A stretch of 64,000 bases of DNA from Zygnema circumcarinatum (Eukaryota > Streptophyta > Zygnematophyceae > Zygnematales > Zygnemataceae): positions 7,282,148-7,346,147 of the forward strand of contig CM074804.1 in assembly GCA_037447605.1 (NCBI GenBank). Direction: 5' to 3'. Of the stretch, positions 49,619 through 62,900 are shown one piece after another; position 1 is the stretch's first letter, and each line of letters starts with the position of its first letter. The notes under the pieces are model-generated. The model had not been told where the DNA came from. It did no database searches and was given only the letters and a program-made list of their open reading frames with translations. The position numbers and the translations under genes were made by a program.

Positions 49619-52600
49619 ATGGCTGCAATAGGAGGAGCCCTGTGCTCTGCTGTATGGCAGTCTCCGACAACCCTTCCCATGACGGCTGCGTCTGCACCTT
49701 CTCATGGCTTGTCGCTGAGCTGCTCTCCTGTAGGAGTTAGAGCACCTAAAAGCCATGGCTACATTGTGGTTTCTGCGAATGTGGGCGAGTCAGACCAGGC
49801 TCAGGATGCCCCTTCAAAGTGCCTTGAGGAATCTCACACAAGAAATAGAGCATTTGGAACAAGGGCTGCTGCAGCTCTGCCTCTTCTACCTGCTGAGTGG
49901 AAGGTTTCCAATTCAGCAGGAGCAAACTGCGAATGCAACCAAGATACACAATTCAGGGTGGCAAGGAGATCATCGTTGTTATTCATGTCCAGCTTAGGGT
50001 TACAATTGGGTTTAGGCTTAGAGTTCGATGCAGGGTCAGTCGACCGGAGCACACCTATCTGGCAAGCCTTGGCTAGTGCTTTGGAACCCCCAAGCATAGA
50101 CTTTAACAAGCAGCCTTCTGGAGTGTTTGATCCCACAGATAAAAATTTGAGAGAGGCTGCTGTTATCTTCCAGCAAGCATTGGATTCGCCAACAGTGGGT
50201 ATTCTTTTCGTTTCCTTTCAGCATATTATGTGAGCAATGGATATGACAAATCGCATTTCGCAGTCATCAGCCTTCATTATTTGGGTACTTTGAGCACAGA
50301 TACTACTTTTGTTTCATTCAGTCCGATGGTCTTTGATTGTTTCAAAACTTGCAGCTTTTCTGCTGAATTCGGTAAAATTGTTGATCGAAATGTATATCAT
50401 AATCAGCTCGGTTATGTTAGCCTAGGGCGGCACCCGAATTCCCATGATCAGCTCTTTGATACGTCCTGCAAGATGTCTCATCCATGGACAGGTGGAGGAA
50501 GAGGAACGGCTTTGGACTGAAGTCATTGAGAGGTACCAGAATCTAGATGCAGAGTGGGTCAATGATATTGTTTCACGAGCATGGGGAAATCGTGGAAACG
50601 CACGATCTCGCCAGGTATATACTGTTTTCACTTACTTTGGAGGCCGCATTCTTGAGGGACTTTGCTTGTTCCTTGTCAAGTTAGCCGCAGTTACATTTAT
50701 ACATGTCGTTTTATGTACTCGTTACATTGAACATTACTTATCTGAGCGCTCTCTCCGAACTTCCTTTGTGTGACCATTTGCATGGAGACATGCGTTTTGT
50801 GAATGCAGGGCCGCTTGGAGGAAGCCCTTGCTGACTACAGTCGATCCATTGAGCTGGCACCGTAGGAAGCACATAACCTTCTTGATGTGTTCATGGATGG
50901 GTGAAGTCAGGGCGTTTGTGTTTTCATTCCAGTTGTATCTCGTGCATCTCAGGTCCGGGTTGTTGTCGGAAAGAATATCTTACGACGCTTAGTGTTTTTT
51001 TCGGGGCTTCCTCTTTGGAGATGCTACTTTCTTTGAAGCTATTTAGTGCCAGAATATGCCATGATATGCAGTTCGATGGAGAGAGCACTGCCCTTGGATA
51101 AGTGGGGGATGTGTTTAGTGTTTGTGCTTGTGAGTATGCCAAACAACCAGATGGGTAATATAGTCTTTCCTCTCATAACCTTTCACATTGGACAGTAGAA
51201 ACAATGAGGTCGTTGTTACTTGCATTCCTATCAAGATCTATAAACGCTGCATAGTGGTTGCGAGACATATTTTGGGGCTTGTCCAGAAAGACATATGGGC
51301 TGGGCAGGGACAACAGCCTCTGGGCTGTCCGCGCGGGTGCAGGTATGCGGTGGACCCCGTCCTGAACCGCGGAGTGGCCCTTGAAAACTTGGGACGCTTT
51401 GAGGAAGCTGCTCAGGACTACTTGGCTGTATTGGAGGCCGTCCCTGCAGACCCTGCAGCATGGAACAATCTCGGGAACGTGAGGGTAGGTCTATTCACTG
51501 CTGCCTCCTTCAACTCAAGCGAACTTTTGCCCTTCAGCGATGCATGGTCTCATCTCGTCCTTTTCTTTGTTGGGAAGCATTGAATTTGGCCTCTGCTAGC
51601 GTCCAGGTCCAGCAGCTTCCCTCCTTAGGCGTGATTAAGCTCATGTGTCACCATGCAGGCAGCCATTGGACAGTGGGATGAAGCACTTCTCGATTACCGA
51701 CGAGCAGTGCAGCTTGCGCCTGAATTCTCCTTTGCAGCAGCGAACTACGCCCTGGTTGAGCCTCGTCTCCTTCAGCCACTTTCGGATACTGTTGGCCTCT
51801 GCTTTCACGTTACTGGGGCTGTTCGCTGATTGTCTATTCCTTTATCTCGTCGTCTTGAGTACTGCAGGGTGGCATTCAGACCTCGTCCCCTGCTCTAATT
51901 TAAGATTTGTTCGTTTTTTGGTTGCTGGGATTATTCTCACGCAGGCTTTGTATCAAGTGGGCCGAAGCAATGAAGCCATCAAGCAGTTCCGCACCCTGTT
52001 GAGAAGATACCCTGAGGCATGATAACTTTCTGACCCATAGCCACTTTGCATTTTTTTGCAGTATCTGCAGCATGTTGACATTGTAATTTGGTACAGAAAA
52101 AAATAAGATAGTTCGATCCACTGTGCTGATCCACTGGCCATGAACACTGGCGCTGAACCGCAGTTTCCAGACATGCGAGCAGCATTAGCTGTATCTCTGT
52201 ATAAGGAGGGCCTCACAGGAGATGCGGAGACGAACTGGACTCGCTTGGAGGTGAGTTGAGGAGGGCTGAGATTTCTTTTTGCAGGAGAGTTAGTCAACAG
52301 ATGAAAGGAGGCTTTAAAGTGCATGATCCAGTGTTTGAGCCTTCAGCTCCGCCCAAGGTCACCGTCTGCAACTGAAAGCATCTGCTGGGGTCTGATGACT
52401 CCCATTTCCATGTAATGGGAAAGCCAGTGAGCGATGCCATGTAGCATGTGCCCATTGGAAGATTGCGTCTGCTGTGCAGAGATTTCATGGTCTCCTCTTG
52501 CACCTTCTGATGGCATGTCCTCATTGTATTCCTGGGCAGGACTTGAGGTATCGGGACCGCTCGTGGGTCCGCAACACGCGGAGATGGCCTCCCCGTCTGG

Positions 52601-52650
52601 CAGACGAGCTGGAGGCTTTTCTGGACCTGAAGGCCACGACTGCAACCTGA
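49619..52650 (+). CDS. Plastid-type tetratricopeptide-repeat protein
   Basis: Exons 49619-50194, 50492-50614, 50809-50861, 51343-51478, 51659-51754, 51945-52016, 52164-52250, 52540-52650; 417 residues. The N-terminus (MAAIGGALCSAVWQSPTTL onward) is Ser/Ala-rich, fitting a plastid transit peptide, and a hydrophobic stretch at about 121-134 (LLFMSSLGLQLGLG) suggests thylakoid targeting or a membrane anchor. From residue 195 there are tandem TPR helices: AWGNRGNARSRQGRLEEALA, NRGVALENLGRFEEAAQDYL, WNNLGNAAIGQWDEALLDYR and ANYALALYQVGRSNEAIKQF. TPR arrays are protein-binding; the partner is unknown. The exon ending at 52016 appears to use a GC donor (GAG|GCATGA), since no GT lies nearby and the next exon joins the conserved YPEFPDMRAAL. 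Confidence 0.88.
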
Positions 52651-53551
52651 GCCCCTCAGCGGAGTCGTTTTTCCTCCACAGGCGCTATTTTGTGCTTAGG
52701 AGCAACAGATATGCAGTCTTTCTTAGTGTTGGCTTTTTATTGGCCAGGCACAGGCAAGCAGGCACGAGCTGACACATGAATGGTAGGGTCGTTCCATTCT
52801 TACCATGCGGGTTTATCACGGTGATAACGAGAGAACTATGTGTGCCATGCCTTTCAAGGTCATGTGGCCTGCATGGTCATGGTCATGGTCATGTCTGCAC
52901 ATCCATAAAGCTTTTACGAGCCATCACAAGCCCCCAAGTGAGGAGATGAGAGGGCAAAACCTACAGCCTCCATTGCATATGTTGGCACGAACTTGTACAC
53001 TGCACAATTTCTCCCATTTCCAGCTTGAAAGTGACAACTGTTGGCGGTGCCCATATTGAAGAGGCATGCCAGCTAATTGGATGGCCCCCTTTCCCCATGA
53101 ATATCATACCCACAATGATAAAGACTATAATAACAGCAAGCAATCAGTCACCAGCAAGCTCCCTTCTCCAGTCAACCCCTACACCTGCAGTGCTTGGAGT
53201 GGCACAGTTGCAGGACTGCACTTTCAGATCATTTGAAGGCACAGCCTCCCTTCGGGCCTCCCCACTGTCACCGACGAAAATGCTTCTCTCTGAAGAGCAG
53301 CAGCTGACCTCGGTTCGCTCCCTCAGAAAACCCTTTTCCTCTTTAAACTGAAAGGGTACCACCACCGGGCCCAGGTAACGAGGTTACATCTGATGCTTCC
53401 TCCAAGGGTTGATAGGCTGGGTATGTCCCTCCTCGCTTGTCAATAAGCCCGGGTCATCATCCGCTTGCTCGCACTTGCGAGTGCAAGGCACCGGTGATAC
53501 ATTCGGATCCACCACTCTCCCATAAGCTTGAGCAATGGAAACGTCTCACAG
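52651..53551. other. Convergent 3' region, TPR / SUMO protease
   Basis: 3' UTRs of the convergent genes. A short triple ATGGTC repeat (52876-52892) is present; nothing else recognised. Confidence 0.5.
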
Positions 53552-56500
53552 CTAAAAGTCCCAACTGTAAGGATCATCAACCTCCTGTTCAGACGACCCA
53601 CATGGAACACCCCCATGGCCAGCATATACAACAGGCGAGAGGTTCAAATCCAATAGAGTAGTACCAAGTTGGCTCCTTGGCTTGTCCCTATGCACTTCCG
53701 CACCCAGTGATGCCTCCAGCTCGCACTCTGTATTGGAGGGCACTGTGCTCACATCAGGCACTCCGTTACCAGGTTCAACACTGGAATTGGTGATGAGCTC
53801 CGTTTGTTCCTTCTTTCTTGATAAATCAGGATCATCGGCCTTTTGCTCAATACATTTCTTACGAGAGGAAAAAAATGAATCAGCCGAGTCCACCACACTC
53901 TCCCCGACATGCTCTGCAGTACAATTGACGAGCTCAATTGGTTCCTTACTCATCGAGGAAGGAGGATCATCACCTTCTTGTTCACAACACGGATCGTTTA
54001 GTTGATGGTTGTCAGATAGTAAGGGCGACACCTTCGAGTTCAACACAGTAGCACCAGGTGAACTCTTGTGCACATCCTCACTCACCGAAGTCTCACCCAT
54101 CAATTCAGACTCAGCTTCCCCAGCACCGTGGCCTGCAGTATCCGTTCGATTGCCTAACTTTGCAGATACTTGAGTTGCAGTCCGAACCTCGATCTCCGAA
54201 TCACCCCTCTCTCCTGATAAAGCTAACCTATCCGTCTGATCCTCCGGAGAACTATGAAGCAAAGTTGGTTCACGGTCATCGGAGTGCAGATCTGACCATA
54301 ATGCAACAACCTCTGAACCCTTTGCACCCCGGGACTCTATGAAAGAACTGGATGGCCCGGCCTCCAATTGCCGATTGTTGGCAGGCACATCGGAAACTTC
54401 CAGTCTACTTGCTTCCAACATTTGCTCCACAAGCTCTTGAATTCTCCACCGCAAGCCGGAAGCCTCTTGGGGAGGAAACCATTTGCGTCCAAACTGATGC
54501 ATGGAACATGGAGGGGTCATCAATGGAACAGAACGATGCTAGAAGCACAACGAATTCGGAACACGTGGAAAGGCATCGATTAACTTTGCGACTCCGAGTT
54601 CACCAAACAAATAAATCGAGATGAGGTGAACGAGCTACGGTCATTGAATGGCAATTGGAGGAGTTAGTCTCACCATTGATTGTATGTGCCGATCTCCATG
54701 CAGATAGGTTTCCGGAACAGTATTTACAAATAACTCCAGGTAGTAGAGCAAATAACAGCCACAGTCAAATTCGTTTTCCTGCTGTGGCACCTGTGAGCAG
54801 TCAACCATGCTCTGCTGCTCACGTACTGACAGATAGATAGATAGAGCAATCCGTATGTTCATGATAATGCAGTGGGGAAAAAGAACCTGAAAGGGCCAGC
54901 TCTAGTAACTAACTCGAAGCCCCCCAAAACATGTGCCTAACTCTGACAAGAAGCAGTTTTTGCTGTTTGATACTCTTGATGACATGTTTCTTCTCGCAAG
55001 TTTTGTGGAAGGAAGGTAAGCAAATGAATTCCAGCGAAGAAAAGACAACCGAATGAAGTCAAAGGAAAGCAAACACTCCAAATTGTTTCATTGGGTTTGT
55101 TTGTTTCACCGAGCTGACAGCAGTCACAGATTTCTCCCTTGCACCGCCTATCATCAAAACAATAGTTGATCGTGCAGTGTTGTGAATGGTAAATACAAGC
55201 TTAGAATATTTTCTCTGATGTCAATTGTTTTGTCTTTCCTTTGCGGGAGTCACTCTGCTTTGTGTCTCCCATAAAAATGCACAAGTCCACTACATCATCA
55301 AAGGAATAGAATAACAAAAAACAGAGCTATGTTCAATATGAGAGCAGCATCGACTGACCCGCACGCGATGTGCCGGAACTCGAGACTCGAACTTTCCATG
55401 CTTTGTGCCGTTCAGTTTGGGGTCGGCTGACTTCTGCTCGGCTTCATGAGCCAACTCAGCCGCTAAGTAGCTGCCATGAACCAAAAGAGGATGCCCATTA
55501 CGGCAGCCCACAGTGACTCTGCCATGTTTGACAAAGAACCACAGCTGCACAAATAGTAGATTTGTAGCTCACCATACAAAATCTACACAGAATTTTTCAT
55601 ATTCTACCATGAGTGTATCTGCAGAACTCTAAGACCCTCCACATTACTTGCATCCTGCAAAGTGCTTCAAGCTCCATGGTAGCCCTACCAAATAAACAGA
55701 AAGCCCATCCAAGTGGCATGTCGTCCATCTGCCATGCAAAAACCCGTCTTCAAACGAAACAGGGCAGTTTAAATGTCCCATCCCCACTTGACACAAGCTC
55801 TCATTCATTCATTCATTCATTCATTCCCACTCATTAGTGGAAGGGAGGAAGGCTCACCTCCTAAGCACACGGAAGAGCCTAGTGCTGTTGTGGCCCGTCG
55901 CCAGCGAGTCGAGATGAAGCAAAGAAGCAACCCACTTTTTGGGCTCACTCTCCTTCGAACCTTTAGGAGGGAAACAAATGATCGCCAGACTCCAATGCAG
56001 ACTGCGGGCGGTGCAGAGTACCGGTCAGCATCGACATTGCAAAGGAAAAAAGTGGGCCTTTTCCGTGAAGGAGATTTGGGCTACATATCGCATTACTCGA
56101 GAAGTGTGGATATGGGCCAATGAATGGCAAAGGAAGGGAGACAGCTGATGCAAGTCACTTATCAATTTCCATTTTTCCTTTCTAGGGATTGCAATTACAC
56201 ATATTAGATGAAGTGGAGTTGCTGAACCACCTGTCGTGAATGGGAATGATCATATACGACTTCTGAAAGATGCGTTGACCTTGTGTCCACTTCCTCAGTT
56301 TTGAGAGAGCGTTCGACTTATCGAAATCTCCACTCCTATTTCGCTGCATCCCCAGTTAATAAAAAATGCCGTTGGAAGGTACAGCAAAGTGTCTGTCTGA
56401 GGCGAACACGAAAAGTGCAAGATCGACAGAATTCAAAGGGGCAGGGAAGAAAATGGCGAGGAGAAGAATATTGCAGGGACTGACCTCAAAAATATTTGAA

Positions 56501-58901
56501 AGCTTTTCAAAGAAGAAGCTATTGCAGAAGAGGAACCAGTCCCGTCTGCTTTCCTCCAGTGTATTCTGAATGTACCTAACAAACCCAGCACCCGCCATGC
56601 ACGAATATCAGTTGACAAGGAAACAATGACGATGACATGAGTTCTTATTTGGATCATTACAAACAGAAAAATTAAAGGAAGCCGAGTGCAGTCTTCCCAA
56701 AAGGGAAAAAACAAGCACCACTGCAAAACAAATACAAAGCACAGCATTACGCTGATGTGCAATCTGATATTGACGGCTCACTTTATGTAAAAGTATATGA
56801 TGGTGTCATTCAGATATTGGAAAGGCGCCAAACAGCGCAGATCAGACCCCCGAACCTCCACCTGGTCATCATCCGACCTGCTAAAGAGGCCATTCCCCCA
56901 AAGCCCACCAATGCTGTCAGAGAATATGGTATTCATGATTATAGTGTATGAGTATTGTACTGATCCACACCATCGTGGGAAACCGAGCAGCCATGGGACA
57001 CAGCTCAGTCAAGGTTGCACCCCATCAAATATTTTCGCAGGGGCTGAGTTTTTCCGGCTTACCTTGATGGATATGTGAAGGACGTGCTCAACAACCTGCA
57101 CTGACTCACGTGAAACCCGAACAAGGAATTATAGGGCAGCTTGCCATAATTACAGCCAAAACACACGCATAGCATGGAATGAAACTGTGAAACAAGATCA
57201 GTTAGACTGTCTCTCAATTCTCACATAAAAATGGGAGGTAGCTGCTTCAATTGAAACTGCTATCCTGAGGCTAGTGACCCGCCCCTTCTCCATACTGCAA
57301 ACTCAGGTTTTTTAATGTGAATCAGCTGTCCAAAACTGCATATCGTCACGCCACTCCGTCCTCTGACCTCGGTCACCTGCGCTGCGCAGTCCTCCGCAGC
57401 CCCTCCCGCCTGATGGCTTGCCCTCTACCATGGCTGCTTGTAACAACTGCGTCGGGGGAACTCTCCCCCTCTCCTCCTTCACAAGTGCCATCTTCCTCAG
57501 ATGAACCAATCTCCAAAGCCATGTCCTAAAGGAGAGAGAGGAGATGAGAGAGAGGGAGAGAAGGAGAGGGCGAACGTCACATTAGTTGCCTGACATGTCC
57601 TGTCCTCACAAAAGACCTTTTGAGTCTGATTCTTGATATTTTTTTGGGTGGCATATCTAGTGCAGCATATTCACACTTTCTCAGCCGAACAAATTGCCAT
57701 GGCTGGAAAAATGAGACACTTACTGGAGATCCACCGATTGTAGCTACTCTAGGATCCGTTCCAACCTCTTTCTCTGCATTTTTCCGTTTCCGTTTCCGAG
57801 GAAAGCTCTGAAGCTGGGCATGTGACAAATGGTCTAAATCAGGAAAAACGCCCGTTATAATCTGTCACAATGTTTTCAAAGCAGTCGACATAGAATATGC
57901 CTAGAGATCCATCTGGATTCCTATTTTATTGTTGCAGAGGATCACAAGAGGGAGGTGAAAAATATGCACAGGAACGTTCTACTACAATCTAGCCAGGAAT
58001 CGTTCTATCGCCGTGCCATCCAATGGAGGTAAATTGTATCTCTATTATTCACGGTTGAGGCGTTGCATGCATTTGGCGAATAAAAAGATTCTTTTATTGA
58101 AGCCAAATATGTGTCACCTCCATTTCATTTTGTCATTCGCAAAGCTTCATGAAAGTACTCCGCAATCCAACAAGAAAAAATAAATGACAGCGTGACACCT
58201 TACGCCGCAAATTAACCATAGTTGAGCCGGAGAAAAAAGTACAATGGTCTCAATCCTGAATGTGCAACAGAAAGAACTCGTGAACTCTAGCGAAAAGTGA
58301 ACCAATGCTTTCTCTAAGATGCCTACATCTTGACCTTTGTTAAATTGGTCTATGCTATTCATATGTTAAGGATATGTTCTTCAAAGATAAAGACTGATAT
58401 GCACCTAGCATGAAGATAATGGCCAATTAATCATTACATACCAGCAATGTAGACGCCCTAATTTCGTCAGTGGGCTCAGACAATAGACGCCCCCTATCTG
58501 AACTCTCGGAATGGTCAGTCATGTCCCTGCACAACAACAAGGACAATTGAAAACCTTGAGACAGAGTAGCCTCCTTCACTCCCCATTTTGAAAGATTTTG
58601 TAAAAGCATAAGGCAAAGGCCACCAATTTCATGTAAAGACCGCTGTATTAATGCCTCCTGCGCCAGTGCTTGAAACATCGCAACCCTTGCAATGCCAGAG
58701 AAAACCTGACCAGCAAGTTCTACAAAGTCGAAGATTCTTCCAGATGCGAAATGTGCCCCGTTCACTACACGCCTGGCACGGCTGCTTGCATAGGCGAGCT
58801 GGTCTCCTCTTGGAAAGAGGTCCAGGGTCTCCCTCAAAGAATTTCTGCTCCCCGTCTTCCCTGAAAATCAGATTGGCCTCGCCTTCTTCTGACCTGTCCA
58901 T
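53552..58901 (-). CDS. SUMO protease of the ULP2/SPF type (N-terminal exons uncertain)
   Basis: C48 cysteine protease that removes SUMO from nuclear proteins. Secure catalytic exons: about 56850-56782 (PFQYLNDTIIYFYIK), 56575-56485 (WFLFCNSFFFEKL), 56343-56231, 56001-55858, 55470-55359, 54790-54674, 54493-53552, all phase-consistent. The triad is visible: His in LHWSLAIICFPP, Asp in LLHLDSL, Cys in QQENEFDCGC. The catalytic domain is followed by a 314-codon last exon starting FGRKWFPPQEASGLR, then an acidic disordered tail; a central protease with a long tail is the ULP2 (Arabidopsis SPF1/SPF2) plan. Upstream, a basic segment with RKRKRKN (near 57780) could be a nuclear signal, and ATG 58901 (MDRSEEGEANLIFRED, after a purine-rich leader) is a plausible start, but exons 57065-58901 were not resolved. 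Confidence 0.85.
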
Positions 58902-59583
58902 GGCTGCTCCCGCCCCTTCCCCTCCTACTCCTTCCCATGCGCCTTCCCCCCCCCTCCCCTTCCCTCTCTCGGGATCTGCCTGTGCGGAGCGGAGCCCTAA
59001 TATCGTATTGGCCATACCGCCCCGTATCGCATACTTGATATCCCGATACTTCGCCCTGTTGCCCTCCCTCCCAATGTCATGTCATGTCATGTCGTGTCAT
59101 GTCATGTCATGTCATTTCATGTCATATACTCATATCCTCATCCCATCCCATGGCCATTGTACCATGCTAATACTGTACGGACCACAGTGTTAAATGTACG
59201 GAGGGCAGTGTGCCGTACGAAAAAGGACCGTGAGGGGATCCTTGGGCGGATCAAAGGGCCGCGCGCGCGCACACTTATGGGCCCCGTCGGCCCGCCCGCA
59301 GCCTCTCCCCGCGCGCCACGTGGCCTAACCCAGTCAGCGCCCTCCCGTCCTTTCCCATCAGTCCATCCGCTCGCAGCGTGTCACGTCCCTGGTCGAGCGA
59401 CCTCCAATCGCGGCATGTCACGTGTCGCAGGAATACCTCCCATTGGTTCGGGCCGCCCTGTGATGAGGGCCCAACCGATTTAGGCGCTGACCTGGCGTCC
59501 CCGTTTGACGCCACGTGGCTGAGGGCGCCACGTGACAGCGGTAGGCGCGCAGCGGCGCTGGCAGGAGGTGGCCGCAGCGAGCC
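58902..59583. promoter_or_regulatory. Divergent upstream region with four G-boxes
   Basis: CACGTG at 59317-59322, 59419-59424, 59512-59517 and 59529-59534, in GC-rich DNA between the SUMO protease and the GH31 gene. Also a TCATG pentamer repeat (about 59077-59130) and GATATC/CGTATC motifs at 59003-59060. Likely bound by bZIP or bHLH factors, inferred from motif only. Confidence 0.5.
59077..59130. repeat. (TCATG)n microsatellite
   Basis: About ten TCATG units with two variants. Confidence 0.9.
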
Positions 59584-59883
59584 ATGGCGGCGGAGGAAGG
59601 GGAGCAGCTCGAGGCTCTGCTCTTCTCTGCTCTGCCAATTTTTTTGCGCGTCCAAGGGGCTTCCTTGGACTCGCAGACACAGGGAGGGCTGGGCCCGGCA
59701 GCTCGCTTTAAGTGCGCGCTCGAGCTGAGGGCTGAAGGGTGCAAGAAGCTGGAGGCAAGCTGCGTTAGTTTACAGTTGGGTCATTCAGGAGTAAAATTCT
59801 GGGAATCGATTTTTTCGTATCTTTGGGAGGTGTTATGGGGCGTCGGGAGTGAGGGGCTTCTAGAGGTGATTGTATTGGAATAA
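59584..59883 (+). other. Possible leader exon or small ORF upstream of GH31
   Basis: An ATG in a good context (GAGCCATGGCG) opens a 99-codon frame, MAAEEGEQLEALLFSALPIF onward. It ends just before the GH31 start in another frame. It may be a small gene, an upstream ORF or the first exon of a separate transcript; I recognise no family. The first about 57 codons look most protein-like. Confidence 0.3.
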
Positions 59884-59917
59884 GGGACGACGGCTGCCAG
59901 CTGCTTGGTTGGCCTTC

Positions 59918-62900
59918 ATGGATCTACCAAATCGCGGGCAAATGGCTGGTCGTTTGTTGTTGATTTTCCTTCTCTTCTGCGTCTTTTGGCGGTTTAATGA
60001 GGCTAAGAATGCTCAGCTTCCACGTGGCTGGGCGAAGGGCTACGTGCTTCAAAGCCGGACAGATTGCTCTAATGGACGAGGAGCAAGTGCAGGACTTGAG
60101 CTGATTCAAGCCTCATCGGTGTATGGAGAGGATGTTCAAAAGCTGAAGGTCGCTGTGAGGTATATCCTCGCTGAAGCTCCGACTGCATCTGCAACCTGTC
60201 TTGACTTCAGTGTGTGCATAGAGCAATACGCAATAGATTTGTTTGCATCAGGAGGGAAGACATCATGAAGTCTTTTTAAGTCTCAAAATGCAGCTTGAAG
60301 CGACTTTTTTCTTTCACTTTTGTTATCAACGATTGTCTTCAAACTCGCAGTTAGATCATTGGTTCATACGTGCGGTGGTAACAGGCACGAAACTTCTGAT
60401 CGACTACATGTTCGCATTACAAATTTTGGTCCAAACCAACGCTGGGAGGTTCCCCAAATTGTACTGCCACGGCCTATACTTGACGATGGCAACGCGTGCA
60501 GCTCGGCAAGCAACATCGCAGAGCCTGCATTGGACTTCCAGTTTACAGAGAAACCATTCGGCTTCGCAGTTGTGAGGTCAGATAGCGGTAAAGTTCTGTT
60601 CAATTCAACACCGCATTCGCTGAACTCCTTTGAGCCGTTGGTCTTCAAGGATCAATACCTCGAGATATCAACCGCTCTTCCAAAGGACGCAGCACTGTAT
60701 GGTTTGGGAGAAAGTACTCAATCAAGTGGTTTCAGACTCGTTCCAGGAAAGACTTACACTCTGTACAACTCAGATGTTCCAAGCAGCCAGCTTGGGGTAG
60801 ACCTCTATGGTGCACATCCGTTCTACCTTGACGTGAGGGAGGATGGCGAGGCCCATGGAGTGTTTCTGCTAAACAGCAACGGAATGGACGTACTATTTAG
60901 AGATGGAGCTCTTACGTACAAAGTCATTGGAGGAGTCTTTGACTTCTATTTCTTTTCTGGGCCTTCTCCATTGGCAGTCATACAGCAGTACACTGACCTG
61001 ATTGGGCGCCCTGCCCCAATGCCGTATTGGTCACTAGGTGAGGTCTGAGCTTATTGTTCTGACTTCCCATTCTCGCAGCACAAGGAATTGCTTTGTGCAG
61101 TATTTTTTTAAATTGAAAATGAAAACATTCAACTTCTCTGGAATTTCTTTATTCGGAACCTTATGAATAGACCTCGTGAGTAAAGCAGAGTTCTACTTCA
61201 CAGGTTGATCATAAAGTCACTGCCATAATAGCCAGAGACCAGAGTAAGCACACAAATTGCATGAGCAAGATGTGAATGTGCTAAAGTGGACCGCAACTGA
61301 TGAACAATATTGTCCGCTATATTTTAGGTTGGCAGCAAAGCAGATTTGGTTATACAGACATTCAGGAGTTGGAGGCCGTCGTCGCGAACTATTCAAAAGC
61401 GAGCATACCACTCGATGTGATGTGGAGCGATATCGACTTCATGCTTGTTTGGAAGGACTTCACCCTGGACCCCATACATTACCCCTACAACAGAACCCTG
61501 GCCTTTGTCGAGCAGCTGCATCGTGATGACCAGCGATATGTCATTATCATTGATCCAGGTAATGAAGAGTGTGTACGAATTTGAAGCGTCGAAGGTTCTC
61601 TTGGGCACCCCATGGGATACTAATGTAAATTCTTGTTGTATTTTCTTACATGAAACGAAAGTAAAGAATATTAAGCCGTAAAGGCTATGCAGAGTAAGCC
61701 AAGCCAGATTAGGAAGATCATTCTTTATCGCAGCTGTTGCTCTCAGCTCAGTTTTGTGTTTTTATGACGAATTGAATAATGCTCTGCAAGATGTTGAGCA
61801 CACTGTTTCGGTTGTCATCTTCACATGTTCAACTGAAGTTCATTCTTTTACAGGCATTGCTCATGACTTCACTTTTTCTGCTTGAAAAAGGACGCAAGTG
61901 TCCTGCATCCTTTTTCCCCTAGTGTTTCCTTGATGTGTCAGTTACATAATCGTCAGAAGTACTCTCTCCAGAGGTGAACATGTCCAGTAGTGTCTCTTCT
62001 CTGGTGACCCAACATAATTGATACAGAACCACGATATCCATTGGAGAAAAAAGAGGCTACTCAAAAGTTGAGCTTGAACGAAAGCAAACAGTATTATATG
62101 TCTCAAATGTGGTGATTTGGACTCAACAGGTGAGGAAAGGCAGCACTTCATCAGTGAGAGGTGATAGGCCAATCAGGCTCAGTTCTATAAGACTGCTTGT
62201 GATTGACAGCGCGGCTCTCTTTCTTTTGCAGGCATTCACATAGAGGCAAACTACACGCCATATGATCGAGGGCTAGAACAGGACATTTTCCTTAGGGATG
62301 CTCGGGGGAAACATCATATAGCCCAGGTATGGCCTGGGCCGGTGCACTTTCCTGACTTCTTGCACCCAAACATAGAGTCGTACTGGGGGCGAGAGATCTC
62401 TGACTTCTACAAACTTCTTCCCTTTGATGGCCTCTGGATCGACATGAACGAAGCCTCCAACTTTTGTGATGGGATCGTTTGCGACCTTCCTGATCATGCC
62501 TGTCCCAAGTCGCTCTTGGATCCCTTCACATGCTGCTTGGTCTGCAACAACAGTCTTGCAACTCGCTGGGATGACCCACCGTACAAAATCAACAGCCGAG
62601 GAAGCTATGCACCAACGTACACAAAGACCATAGCTTTGAGTGTGCAGCACTATGGCGGAGTGCGGGAGTATGATGCACATAACCTCTATGGGCTTTCGGA
62701 GTCTGTCGTTACAAACAAAGCACTGCGAAGCATCACCGGGAAGCGGCCATTTATTCTCTCTCGTTCAACATTTCCGGGATCTGGGGCACATGTGGCGCAC
62801 TGGACAGGAGACAATGACGCCTCCTGGTATGACATGGCCTACTCCATCTCACAGATCTTAAATTTTGGCCTCTTCGGCATTCCGATGGTGGGAGCTGACA

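Noticed and set aside
58427-58837. 136-codon minus-strand frame as SUMO protease exon
   Set aside because: It overlaps, in another frame, the more plausible first exon from ATG 58901; neither was proven, so it was not used.
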